A stretch of 64,000 nucleotides of DNA, taken from assembly GCA_004144175.1 (NCBI GenBank), contig SEFT01000019.1, forward strand, positions 1-64,000. Reading direction: 5' to 3'. The position numbers and the translations under genes are program-made. The stretch's first letter is position 1; every line of letters starts with the position of its first letter. This document shows, piece after piece, positions 1-8,494 of the stretch. The notes beneath the pieces were generated by a model. That model made no database searches. It saw nothing but the letters and a program-made list of their open reading frames with translations, and was not told the origin of the DNA. Source of the stretch: Sphingobacteriales bacterium (GTDB lineage Bacteria; Bacteroidota; Bacteroidia; Chitinophagales; Chitinophagaceae).

Positions 1-1909
1 CCGTAGGGTCGAGCGCTGCCGGGTCCGTAAAGTCTGCCGTTGCAGGCGGATCAGTAGACCAGTTATAAGTATAGTTAGCATCACCGGTAGCCTTAGCGTC
101 TACGGTTTGTCCTTCGCATATAGCCAGGTCAGGCGTTTCGATCTTAAAGCCATCCAGCAGGTTGATGCGGGCTGTGTCGAAAGACTTACAACGGTTATTC
201 GATGCACTTACCACTATGTGATACTCCACATCATTGAGCGGCGTCGAAGTGTTTGTCTCGGATGTTGCGCCGGTCAGGTAGGTTGCAGGAGTCCAGGTTA
301 CCGTATAAGTAACACCCGGCTCTTTCTTGATATTCAGATCATAGTTTACGATGTTACCGGGGCAAGTAATTATATCCGGCATATTATCATGCTCAGGTAC
401 TTTCAGCATAGTTACATCTACACTGTCCTTATTGTGTCTACAGAAAGTCGTGCCTTTAGACTCCACAACATATCTGATAGTAGCGTAAGGAGTCACTGTA
501 GGCGCTATACAGTTGGTACAAGACAACGAACTGGTACCACCACCTAACTCCTGCCATTGATAATTGCTACCGTTTGTTGCAACCAACTGTACTTTGTCAC
601 CAGGGCAAATAGATGTGTCTCTATATGCTTGTATCGGAGGAAATACATAGATCGGAATAGTAAATGATTGCTGGAAAACAATGCCGGGAGGGTGGCACGT
701 CGAGTCTTTTACGCTCACTATCAGATTTCTAAGGCCGGTTTGAGTAGCCGTCGGAGTCCAGCTGGCACAAAAACGTACTGATTTTGTTTTCTGCCCGGTG
801 TAGGTCACAGTCATGCCGGTAAGCGGCACTGATGTTTTTGAGTTGTCAGAAACGACAAGCCTTCCCACTGGATCGGTCGTAGCTACGTCAAAGCAGAAAT
901 TCATCTTCTGATTGATACAAGCTTCAACCCTGTTTGATATCGGGTTATAAAAAGAGCTGTCAAAAATAGGACTCGGATTAATTGTGGATGGCGTGTAGTT
1001 ACAAAGCGAAGGGTCAAGAACCTGTACCTGAACGTCTCGTATTATGGATCCTATCAATATTCCATTGCGATATTCACTTACCTTAATTGCTATCGTTTGT
1101 GGCCCGGCATCAGTAGCTGTAAAACTCATTTGGCCCGTACTGCCAACCAGGTTGAATGAACCGGTGGGTGCAGCAGTTGTTGCCGTCTGGAATGGGTTAT
1201 TGGGAAGTCCCAGTGGCGGAGTCCAAGACGTAGGATTGTTCCAGCCAATAAAGGTACCAGGACCTCCGCATCCACCTGTCAATGGTAATACAATCTCTGT
1301 CCATAATGAGTCGCCATTGGGGTCAATGGCCTGGTTATTAAAGGAATATGGCATGTCCTTACAGGTGTAAGGTATGGGTTTGGCGTCGAAATAGGGGGAG
1401 GAGTTCCCTTGTGCGTACTGGTTATTAAAGGTCGTTTCTACATAAAATAGGCCGGTATTAACGTTGTCACTAAAGTTTCGCGCACTCACCGAGACCGAGA
1501 AGGTCCAGAAGTCGCACTTATGCGGCATGGTAACGATGGCATAATACCAATACTCCTCAATACCCGGTATAGCCGATGAAGAGTTGTCGCACTCAGTAGA
1601 CGAACCGGAGCATCCCAGTGTAACTGCTGTACCATTATTTACTCCTGGCGGAATCTGCCCGGGCCACAATTCCAGCGTCTTATTTATCGTAACTGTTGTA
1701 CAAGTATTTTTACCACAAAGCTGGTGCGTAGGGTAGGTTGCGATACCACCACAGTCGCGGTAAAACTTGAAAAAGAAACGATAGGTAGAGTCGCTTATCC
1801 ATTCGTAGATAAGCTCGCCCCCAGCGGCGTGGTCTGCCTTTGCCTTATTCGACATCATCGATAGGCAGCAGGTAAGGCAGACCATTAAGATAAATGAGAA
1901 CCTTTTCAT
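1..1909 (-). CDS. large secreted surface protein with PKD/Ig-like repeats (3' part outside window)
   Basis: The minus strand is open from an ATG at 1909 to the window edge (636 codons, no stop), so only the N-terminal part is visible. The protein begins with a Sec signal (MKRFSFILMVCLTCCLSMMS) followed by long Ser/Thr/Asn/Gly-rich beta-type sequence with paired cysteines. Stretches such as ICPGDKVQLVATNGSNYQW followed by a VTPYATIRYVV strand are typical of the repeats in Bacteroidota proteins that end in a gliding-motility or T9SS C-terminal domain. Family knowledge therefore suggests a cell-surface adhesin-like protein exported by T9SS, but the C-terminus that would prove it is not present. 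No enzyme motif was seen. The flanking gene at 2169 is divergent. Confidence 0.75.
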   Translation of the reverse strand, partial: MKRFSFILMVCLTCCLSMMSNKAKADHAAGGELIYEWISDSTYRFFFKFYRDCGGIATYPTHQLCGKNTCTTVTINKTLELWPGQIPPGVNNGTAVTLGCSGSSTECDNSSSAIPGIEEYWYYAIVTMPHKCDFWTFSVSVSARNFSDNVNTGLFYVETTFNNQYAQGNSSPYFDAKPIPYTCKDMPYSFNNQAIDPNGDSLWTEIVLPLTGGCGGPGTFIGWNNPTSWTPPLGLPNNPFQTATTAAPTGSFNLVGSTGQMSFTATDAGPQTIAIKVSEYRNGILIGSIIRDVQVQVLDPSLCNYTPSTINPSPIFDSSFYNPISNRVEACINQKMNFCFDVATTDPVGRLVVSDNSKTSVPLTGMTVTYTGQKTKSVRFCASWTPTATQTGLRNLIVSVKDSTCHPPGIVFQQSFTIPIYVFPPIQAYRDTSICPGDKVQLVATNGSNYQWQELGGGTSSLSCTNCIAPTVTPYATIRYVVESKGTTFCRHNKDSVDVTMLKVPEHDNMPDIITCPGNIVNYDLNIKKEPGVTYTVTWTPATYLTGATSETNTSTPLNDVEYHIVVSASNNRCKSFDTARINLLDGFKIETPDLAICEGQTVDAKATGDANYTYNWSTDPPATADFTDPAALDPT

Positions 1910-2168
1910 ATTATATTACTAGAGTGGTTTTGTATTAACAAAATTTTAGGTCAACTATACAATAGACGACTATTAATTAGCTATGGTTGGCTAAAATTGC
2001 TTAACAATATCTGGATTTTTTGCTAGATGACGAAATGAAGATTTAAATTAATTTAAATTGACAAGTTTAATTGCTTGATAATTTTTATCAAAGGACATAC
2101 AATTAATTTTCGGCATTGTGCTGTTTATTAATGTACTTTACGGCAAGCTTTAATTCATAGGGTGCACC
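1910..2168. other. AT-rich divergent intergenic region
   Basis: This 259-bp gap separates the divergent surface-protein gene (minus) and ABC transporter operon (plus). It is very AT-rich with short ATTTAAATTAATTTAAATT-like near-repeats around 2040-2060. It must hold two promoters, but only a weak -7-like TACTTTAC at 2134-2141 was found for the plus direction. No open frame of interest or stable hairpin was seen. Confidence 0.4.
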
Positions 2169-2969
2169 ATGGAACCAATCATTAAGATCAGAAACTTATC
2201 TAAGGTATACGGAAATAAAAAAGTTTTAGATGAGATAAATATCGATGTGTATGCAGGGCAAATCATCGGATATATTGGTCCAAACGGTGCCGGCAAGTCT
2301 ACTACGGTAAAGATCCTGACCGGTATCATACAGGACTATACCGGGGATGTGCTGGTAAATGGACGAACACATAGCAGTCATTTGCTGGAGATTAAAGGCT
2401 CAATAGGTTATGTGCCCGAACTCGCAGAACTCTACGATCTGCTTACGCCAATTGAGTACCTGCATTTTGTAGGGAAACTATATCACATGCCTGATGCGCT
2501 GATCGAAGAGCGCGCCAGCAGGATGCTCGATTCATTTGGCCTACTTGGTAGTATGCATCAGCGGATGGATAGTTTCTCTAAAGGTATGAGGCAGAAAGTA
2601 CTCCTAATATCGGGATTGTTGCATAACCCCTCTATCGTAATACTGGACGAACCGCTGTCGGGCCTGGATGCGAATGCTGTAATAATGGTAAAGGAACTGC
2701 TGCAGATGCTGAAGAACGAGGGCAAGACCATATTCTATTGCTCGCACATGATGGATGTAGTGGAAAAAGTGTCGGACCGGATTGTGCTGATAGATAAGGG
2801 AAGGATCGTAGCCGATGGTACAATACAGGAGCTTAGAAACAATGGTACAGAGTCGCTGGAGCAGATATTTGCCAAACTTACCTCAACAGGCGACATCAGC
2901 CAGAAAATAGGCGACTTTGCGGATGCTATCAATGACAGATCTTTAAAAGAAAGCAATCGCCATGAATAA
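2169..2969 (+). CDS. ABC transporter ATP-binding subunit
   Basis: A 266-residue nucleotide-binding domain of the ABC-2 exporter class. Visible motifs are Walker A GPNGAGKST (residues 37-45), the signature FSKGMRQK (136-143), Walker B IVILDE (156-161) with a following LSGLD D-loop, and the switch histidine in YCSHMMD near residue 193. The signature has SKGMRQK rather than LSGGQ, as is common in ABC-2 ATPases such as GldA, NatA and CcmA. The gene overlaps the next one by 8 bp, so the two are translationally coupled and should form one exporter in the inner membrane. Substrate is unknown. Confidence 0.93.
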   Translation: MEPIIKIRNLSKVYGNKKVLDEINIDVYAGQIIGYIGPNGAGKSTTVKILTGIIQDYTGDVLVNGRTHSSHLLEIKGSIGYVPELAELYDLLTPIEYLHFVGKLYHMPDALIEERASRMLDSFGLLGSMHQRMDSFSKGMRQKVLLISGLLHNPSIVILDEPLSGLDANAVIMVKELLQMLKNEGKTIFYCSHMMDVVEKVSDRIVLIDKGRIVADGTIQELRNNGTESLEQIFAKLTSTGDISQKIGDFADAINDRSLKESNRHE

Positions 2970-4662
2970 ACTGCTTTTAAAAATGGCGATGCTGCCCGTG
3001 GGGCTTTGGCGTTCGCTGGGCGCCGATGTAGACCAGTTGACGGTGATACTGCGAACCAAGCTGATACTGGACGATCGCAAGCCGCTGAACTTTGGGCAAA
3101 AGCAATCGAGCAAAAAAGATGCACGTTTTACATCGGCGCTCACCATGCTCATGTCTTTCTTTATGGGGGTTATCTATATATTCCCCATTATCATGACGGA
3201 ATTTTTAGACGTGGTCTTTGCGCTCACCATCTTTTTCTCCTTATTTATATTCTTCCTCACATTTACGCTTATCACCGACTTTTCAAATACGCTCATCGAC
3301 GCCAGGGATAAACATATCCTATTTTCAAGGCCCGTCAGTGACCGCACCATTTTCATGTCGAAAATGCTGCACATATTTATATATCTGTTCCGGGTGGTAT
3401 TGCCTATGTCGTTGCCGGGGTGGATCATGTTCGGGTTCCTTCAGGGGTGGAAAGCTGTGATCTGGTTTCCATTTCCGCTGCTATTGCTCACCTTTATATC
3501 ACTTTTCCTGGTCAATGCGGTTTACATGCTCCTTATTAAATATACAAAACCGGAGCGTTTCAAAGATATTATCAATTACTTCCAAATAGCCGTTTCTATT
3601 CTCTTCTTTGCATCGTATTACATATTGCCCCGATTTTTAAATGAAGACTTTATGCGGGGATTCACAATTACGCAGTTTGAATGGGTACGCTGGCTACCAT
3701 CGTATTGGCTGGCCGCCACCTGGACCTGGGTTGGCTATAAGGCTGCACTTAGCGGCACTTTGGCACTTAGCGCATTGGCCGTCATTTTTCCGCTTTTCTG
3801 CATGTGGGTAACTGCAAAATATCTTGCGCCGAACTTTATTCGCAACATTAGCGCCATCGACAGCATGGAACATACAGATGCCGTGCAGGTAGTGGAGCAG
3901 CGAAAGAAAAAAAGTAGTGAATTATACAAGGTGCTGGCTACGAAGCTCAACAGGTCTGATGCGGCAAAGGCAGGGTTTATGATGACATGGCTGCAAACTG
4001 CGCGCAGCCGTTCATTTAAAATGCGGGTGTTCCCATTGTTTGCTTATGTGCCTGTGTATTTTGTATATCTTATAGCCACCAGTAACGATGAACTGAGCGA
4101 CGTATGGGCAGGCTTACCGGGCACGCAAAAACACCTGATGCTGCTGTATATGACTGCCTTTGTACTAATGCAGTCGCTCAACTACATTACAATGTCTGAC
4201 CAATACAAGGCGGCCTGGGTATACTACTCGTCTCCGCTGGAAAAACCAGGACAAGTAATGGCCGGCGCGTTCAAGGCCATGTGGATAAAGTACTTTCTGC
4301 CATTTATCGGTTTTGTTGCCCTGTTCATTATATGGGTGTGGGGAGCTGGCGCTGCTATAGATGTATTATTGGCCGTTTCCAACATCACATTGTTTGCCTT
4401 ATGCATAGTGAGGGTGCTCTACCGTGCATTTCCGTTCTCGATGATGGAGCAAATGAACCAAACAGGCGGTAAAGCTGTGATAAGGATGTTATTCATATTC
4501 TTTTTGATCGGCTCTTTAGGTTTTGGCCATTATCTATCCACCTTTATGTGGTGGACCAAATTCATTTTCCTGGGTTTATCATTCACTTTGCTTTGGCTGG
4601 TGTGGGATAGCTATAGGAACACGGAATGGAAAGATCTGACAGCCTCTGAAACACATACATAA
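2962..4662 (+). CDS. putative ABC exporter permease (multi-pass membrane protein)
   Basis: A 566-residue hydrophobic protein with roughly ten to twelve membrane segments, for example near residues 60-110 (SALTMLMSFFMGVIYIFPII), 135-180, 200-225, 265-295 and the paired segments at the C-terminus (500-550). It overlaps the upstream ATPase by 8 bp and is the only membrane partner in the operon, so it is inferred to be the transmembrane subunit. The cytosolic N-terminus and the loop around residues 300-340 are rich in charged residues. No sequence motif gives the substrate, and I do not recognise the exact family. The start ATG at 2962 follows an A-rich stretch. Confidence 0.75.
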   Translation: MNKLLLKMAMLPVGLWRSLGADVDQLTVILRTKLILDDRKPLNFGQKQSSKKDARFTSALTMLMSFFMGVIYIFPIIMTEFLDVVFALTIFFSLFIFFLTFTLITDFSNTLIDARDKHILFSRPVSDRTIFMSKMLHIFIYLFRVVLPMSLPGWIMFGFLQGWKAVIWFPFPLLLLTFISLFLVNAVYMLLIKYTKPERFKDIINYFQIAVSILFFASYYILPRFLNEDFMRGFTITQFEWVRWLPSYWLAATWTWVGYKAALSGTLALSALAVIFPLFCMWVTAKYLAPNFIRNISAIDSMEHTDAVQVVEQRKKKSSELYKVLATKLNRSDAAKAGFMMTWLQTARSRSFKMRVFPLFAYVPVYFVYLIATSNDELSDVWAGLPGTQKHLMLLYMTAFVLMQSLNYITMSDQYKAAWVYYSSPLEKPGQVMAGAFKAMWIKYFLPFIGFVALFIIWVWGAGAAIDVLLAVSNITLFALCIVRVLYRAFPFSMMEQMNQTGGKAVIRMLFIFFLIGSLGFGHYLSTFMWWTKFIFLGLSFTLLWLVWDSYRNTEWKDLTASETHT

Positions 4663-4687
4663 TTCCAGGGATTACATAATTTGCATC

Positions 4688-6568
4688 ATGTTTAAAAAAC
4701 TATATCCGGTAGTGGTATTGTCTATGTCGTTGGCGGCATGTGGCGGCAGTACTCATACCGAAAGTTCGACAGCTAACACACAAGTAAGGCCCGCTGCCGG
4801 CGAAGATTGGCATACACAGTCGAATGCCGACAGCATTACTATGAAACATCTTGATCTGGACATCAAGGTCGATTTTGCTGCAAGGCAAATAGCAGGCAGC
4901 GCAACATGGGACATTGATAATCCATACAAGTTGCGAGACCTGCGGCTGGATACTTACGACCTTACTATCGATAGCATCAAAGCAGGCAGTAAAAAGCTAT
5001 TCTATTCTATGGGCAAGGCAGTACCGCATTTAGGGCAATGGCTTAATATATCCATTACACCGGATATCAACCGCTTTACGGTCTATTACCATACGGGTAG
5101 GAACGCGACCGCACTACAGTGGCTTGATCCGCAGCAGACGTCGGGCAAGCAACAGCCATTCCTCTATACCCAGTCAGAATCTATCTACGCACGCTCGTGG
5201 ATACCCTGTGCCGATGGACCAGGCATTCGCTTCACCTACAATGCAAGGGTGGCCGTGCCTAAAGGACTAATGGCACTAATGAGTGCTGAGAATCCGCAGC
5301 AGGTAAGCGATAGCGGCATCTATAATTTTAAGATGGATATGCCCGTGCCGGCATACCTGATGGCATTGGCAGTAGGCGACATAAAGTTCAGAGAGATAGA
5401 TGAACGCACAGGTGTGTATGCCGAGCCTAATATGATTAGTGATGCACGATTTGAATTTGAAGCTGTAGGCAAGATGGTACATAAAGCTGAAGACTTATAT
5501 GGCCCGTATCGCTGGGGCAGATATGACATACTGGTGCTGCCGCCGGGATTCCCGATAGGTGGTATGGAAAATCCGAAGCTGACCTTCTGCACGCCTACCA
5601 TTATATCGGGTGACCGTTCGCTGGTGAACCTGATAGCGCACGAACTGGCGCACAACTGGAGCGGTAACCTGGTGACCAATGCTACCTGGAACGACTTCTG
5701 GCTGAATGAGGGTTTTACGGTTTACTTTGAACGCCGCCTCACCGAATCGATGACCGATAAGAGCTACGCCGATATGCTGTGGGAACTTGGCTATCAGGAT
5801 CTGGAGCATACCGTGAATGACTTGGGTAAGGACTCGAAGGATACCTACCTGAAGCTTGACCTGACAGGCCGCGACCCTGATGAAGGGCTTACCGATATAG
5901 CTTATGAGAAAGGCGCACACTTTCTAAAGCTGCTGGAAAACAATGTGGGCCGCCAACGCATGGATGCCTTCCTGAGAAAATATTTCGATGAGCATGCGTT
6001 TAAGACAATTACCACCGAGCGTTTCCTTGCCTATCTGGATGATAACCTGATAAAGGACGACCAGGCGCTAATGCAAAAGCTGCAGATAAATGACTGGGTT
6101 TATGGGCCTGGTATTCCAGCCAACTGCCCCCGTGCCGACCAGGAGCGATTTACTAAAGTGAATGCAGGCCGCGAGCAATTCCTGAAAGGAACGCCACCTG
6201 CGAAACTGGATACTAAAAAATGGACGACGCATGAATGGCTGCACTTCTTGCGCAAGATGCCAAAGCCACTGACCGTAGCACAGATGGAGCAACTGGACAA
6301 GACGTTTAAGTTTACCACCAGCAAGAATAGCGAGATCGCCGACCTATGGTATGTAATGGCTGTAGCAGCCAGTTACGAGCCTGCATATCCCGCCATGGAG
6401 CAATTCCTGAGCAGAGTAGGCCGTCGCAAATTTTTGGAGCCACTGTACGGAGAAATGATGACCAGTGGCAAGCAGCAAATGGCCAAAACCATCTACAACA
6501 AATACCGTCAAAACTACCACCCGCTGGCACAGCATACATTTGATGAAATGGTGCTGGGGAAGAAGTGA
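4688..6568 (+). CDS. M1-family zinc aminopeptidase lipoprotein
   Basis: A 626-residue metallo-aminopeptidase. The N-terminus MFKKLYPVVVLSMSLAACGG is a lipoprotein signal with lipobox LAAC, so the enzyme is probably anchored in the envelope. The M1 hallmarks are visible: the exopeptidase motif GGMEN (residues 291-295), the zinc site HELAH (318-322) and the third ligand Glu341 within NEGFTVYFE, exactly 18 residues after the second His. The C-terminal 170 residues resemble the helical domain of the leukotriene A4 hydrolase/aminopeptidase B subgroup. The gene starts 25 bp after the ABC permease and is probably in the same operon. Its last 83 codons occur again as a fragment at 7534-7785. A hairpin terminator follows the stop. 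Confidence 0.95.
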   Translation: MFKKLYPVVVLSMSLAACGGSTHTESSTANTQVRPAAGEDWHTQSNADSITMKHLDLDIKVDFAARQIAGSATWDIDNPYKLRDLRLDTYDLTIDSIKAGSKKLFYSMGKAVPHLGQWLNISITPDINRFTVYYHTGRNATALQWLDPQQTSGKQQPFLYTQSESIYARSWIPCADGPGIRFTYNARVAVPKGLMALMSAENPQQVSDSGIYNFKMDMPVPAYLMALAVGDIKFREIDERTGVYAEPNMISDARFEFEAVGKMVHKAEDLYGPYRWGRYDILVLPPGFPIGGMENPKLTFCTPTIISGDRSLVNLIAHELAHNWSGNLVTNATWNDFWLNEGFTVYFERRLTESMTDKSYADMLWELGYQDLEHTVNDLGKDSKDTYLKLDLTGRDPDEGLTDIAYEKGAHFLKLLENNVGRQRMDAFLRKYFDEHAFKTITTERFLAYLDDNLIKDDQALMQKLQINDWVYGPGIPANCPRADQERFTKVNAGREQFLKGTPPAKLDTKKWTTHEWLHFLRKMPKPLTVAQMEQLDKTFKFTTSKNSEIADLWYVMAVAASYEPAYPAMEQFLSRVGRRKFLEPLYGEMMTSGKQQMAKTIYNKYRQNYHPLAQHTFDEMVLGKK

Positions 6569-6590
6569 CCTTTGATAAATTGATATCGTT

Positions 6591-6622
6591 TAGCCGCTCT
6601 GCATTGCCGAGCGGCTATTTTT
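6591..6622 (+). terminator. Rho-independent terminator after the M1 peptidase
   Basis: A perfect 9-bp stem (6591-6599 with 6609-6617, arms TAGCCGCTC and GAGCGGCTA) is followed by TTTTT, 22 bp after the stop codon. Confidence 0.85.
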
Positions 6623-6711
6623 CAATATAAAAGTCAGCATTTAGTCATTTTCTGTTTTTGGCTAGGTATTAAGTATATCAAGTTGTAATTTGATAATATA
6701 AAAAAGCGATC

Positions 6712-7446
6712 ATGAAAACCCTAAACCTAATAGTTTTCCTGGCGGTGTTCATTACGGCTTGCTCGAAGAGTCCTAAAGAAGAAACCGCTACATGTGATTT
6801 TACGGTAAATGGGGTGACTGATGTGACGTTGGAGCTGGACAGTGTAGCATATCTCCCTTTGGAAATAAAACATATTTCGGGCGCGCAGGAGAAAGTAGAC
6901 CTTTTTGTAAATGGACTGCCTGGCAGTGTAACAGCAAGTATTACATCTAAAGGTGGTACTCCTCCTTACACTTCGGTTATAAAATTCTCTGCCGGTCAAA
7001 ATGCAGCGGTAGGTAATAATGCTGATGTAAAGATAAAAACTGTAAGTGCTTCTGGTTTGGCAAAAGAACATGGCCTTAATCTGAATGTGGTGCCTTCCAC
7101 CAGATGCGCTCTAAAACTCGTGGGTATGTATAACGTAAGAAATATGCGCTTTACGGATAGAGGCAAATATATTAATAGTGAGCAATACACTTCGACGGTA
7201 ACGCTCTACAATAATATTCCTGCCGCCATTCAGATTCTTAATCTTGATGGAGAATCGACCCCGGCACAAGCGTACGGCAATCTGGATTGCATCAACAGTA
7301 AATTTACAATACCTGTCCAGCCATCTCTTGAAGATAGAGGATACATTATAACAGGAGCCTGGTATACCAGCAGCAATGAAATATACATACAGTATACCGG
7401 TTCGGGTGGTACAATACGATACCAGGCAATTTTTACGAAGCTGTAA
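6712..7446 (+). CDS. hypothetical lipoprotein, paralogue A
   Basis: A 244-residue predicted lipoprotein (MKTLNLIVFLAVFITACSKS, lipobox ITAC, mature Cys17). The remainder is beta-rich: an N-terminal Ig-like half (to about residue 125, ending near GLNLNVVPST) and a C-terminal half with a Cys pair and regular YxxxVTLYNN / YIQYTGSGG strands. It is a clear paralogue of the protein at 8495-9235, with roughly half the residues identical and the same spacing of SVASxYLPLEIKHxSG-like and EKVDLF blocks. No catalytic motif or named domain was recognised. The gene has its own leader with TTGTAATTTG 19 bp before the ATG and follows the M1 terminator, so it is likely transcribed separately. Confidence 0.8.
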   Translation: MKTLNLIVFLAVFITACSKSPKEETATCDFTVNGVTDVTLELDSVAYLPLEIKHISGAQEKVDLFVNGLPGSVTASITSKGGTPPYTSVIKFSAGQNAAVGNNADVKIKTVSASGLAKEHGLNLNVVPSTRCALKLVGMYNVRNMRFTDRGKYINSEQYTSTVTLYNNIPAAIQILNLDGESTPAQAYGNLDCINSKFTIPVQPSLEDRGYIITGAWYTSSNEIYIQYTGSGGTIRYQAIFTKL

Positions 7447-7504
7447 ACATTAGTACTTGCATATTTGCTGTAACTATAAGGGGGATACAAATTCATTTGC
7501 GCCC

Positions 7505-7528
7505 TTAATTTATACTGACTCCGTCGTA
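7505..7528 (-). pseudogene. 7-codon remnant of a second copy of the 9303-10328 gene
   Basis: Read on the minus strand this stretch encodes YDGVSIN followed by TAA. The intact gene at 9303-10328 ends YDGVRIN-TAA, also placed downstream of and facing a lipoprotein of the same family (58 bp from the stop here, 67 bp there). Position and sequence together make chance unlikely. It marks the left side of a deletion junction with the M1 fragment. Confidence 0.75.
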
Positions 7529-7533
7529 TAAGT

Positions 7534-7785
7534 TCCAGCAAGAACAGCGAAATAGCAGACCTATGGTATGTAATTGCTGTAGCAGCCAGCTACGAGCCTG
7601 CATATCCCGCCATGGAGCAATTCTTGAGCAGGGTAGGCCGCCGCAAATTTTTGGAGCCACTGTACGGAGAAATGATGACCAGCGGCAAGCAGCAGATGGC
7701 TAAAACAATCTATAACAAATACCGCCAGAACTACCATCCACTCGCACAGCATACGTTTGATGAAATGGTGTTGGGGAAAAAGTAG
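7534..7785 (+). pseudogene. C-terminal fragment of a second M1 aminopeptidase
   Basis: These 83 codons plus stop match codons 544-626 of the M1 peptidase at 4688-6568. The protein differs by a single residue over the aligned stretch after SKNS (Met to Ile), while I count about 22 silent base changes. The zinc site and the whole N-terminal 85 percent are missing and there is no start codon or promoter in front, so it is not expected to be expressed as a working enzyme. The almost purely silent divergence shows that this copy was under protein-level selection for a long time and lost its 5' part late, or was corrected by gene conversion. Confidence 0.9.
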
Positions 7786-7795
7786 CATGGTACCG

Positions 7796-7847
7796 GCCAG
7801 ATAAGATAATAGCCGAAGCTTTTGCTTCGGCTATTATCTTATCTGGC
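7796..7847. terminator. perfect 24-bp hairpin at the 3' end of the AlkB gene
   Basis: Arms 7796-7819 and 7824-7847 are exact reverse complements with a TTTT loop (7820-7823). The right arm contains the stop codon and last four codons of the AlkB-like gene, so the hairpin is partly coding. It can serve as a transcript end for the minus-strand gene, but there is no U-run after it in either direction, so it may also act as an mRNA-stabilising 3' stem. Confidence 0.75.
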
Positions 7848-8346
7848 GGAATGTTAAGCTGATTCTTGGTTTGTCGGTATCCGATCTTGGAATAGCGTGC
7901 TGCCATTCCGTTTGCAGTTCTTGTGTCATATAGGTCAGGCTACCATTATTCAATTCGTAAGCAATGCGTTGTTCGGGGTTAGCGATATTCCTGAATTTCA
8001 GTGTTCTAATAGCTCCTAACGAAATGATTGCTATACCCGTGTTGGGCACTAATATTTCTGTTTGGTCGGAGTGGTATCCCATTTTTGACTCGCCGTTGTC
8101 GTAGAGGTTTATCAGGCAGTTATTGGGTTTAAATCCGATAGTGGTGGCTAGTTGTTCATTAATGTTTTCAAGTTCGGGAAGAAACTCTTGGTAAGGGTAT
8201 GCTATTTGTGAATAATCGTATGCTTTACCGTAGCTTGCGGTCTTCCGCGCTTTCATGCTTGTATCCCATTCTACAGTAGTCATGAGCGTTTTTAAAAGCT
8301 CATCGGAGTTGTCAATAAATTCGTCGATATAAGTCAGTCCATTCAT
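7834..8346 (-). CDS. AlkB-like 2-oxoglutarate/Fe(II) dioxygenase
   Basis: A 170-residue enzyme of the AlkB superfamily, which oxidatively removes alkyl groups from nucleic-acid bases using Fe(II), O2 and 2-oxoglutarate. Visible motifs are the NCLINLYDNG strand (76-85), iron ligands His92 and Asp94 in GYHSD, iron ligand His150 in WQHAIP, and RISLTFR (161-167) for 2-oxoglutarate binding. Length matches small bacterial AlkB/ALKBH2-3-like proteins. It lies inside the duplicated region, between the M1 fragment and lipoprotein B on the opposite strand, and has no counterpart in copy A, so it is either an insertion or a survivor of loss. Its stop codon lies in a perfect hairpin. Confidence 0.93.
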   Translation of the reverse strand: MNGLTYIDEFIDNSDELLKTLMTTVEWDTSMKARKTASYGKAYDYSQIAYPYQEFLPELENINEQLATTIGFKPNNCLINLYDNGESKMGYHSDQTEILVPNTGIAIISLGAIRTLKFRNIANPEQRIAYELNNGSLTYMTQELQTEWQHAIPRSDTDKPRISLTFRQIR

Positions 8347-8494
8347 ATTGTTTCGATCACTGTATTCTAAAATAAGGAAATTCTTGTTTGGGTGACGATG
8401 AGTGTTCTAAATAATTGGTGTAGGTAGAAATGTTTCCGTTGGCAACTAGGATAGATTCGTACAGGATTGTAATTTGCGCGTACAAATATTAGTA

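Noticed and set aside
8474-8494. TTG start extending lipoprotein B by seven residues
   Set aside because: The extension spoils the lipoprotein signal and overlaps the conserved upstream motif shared with paralogue A.
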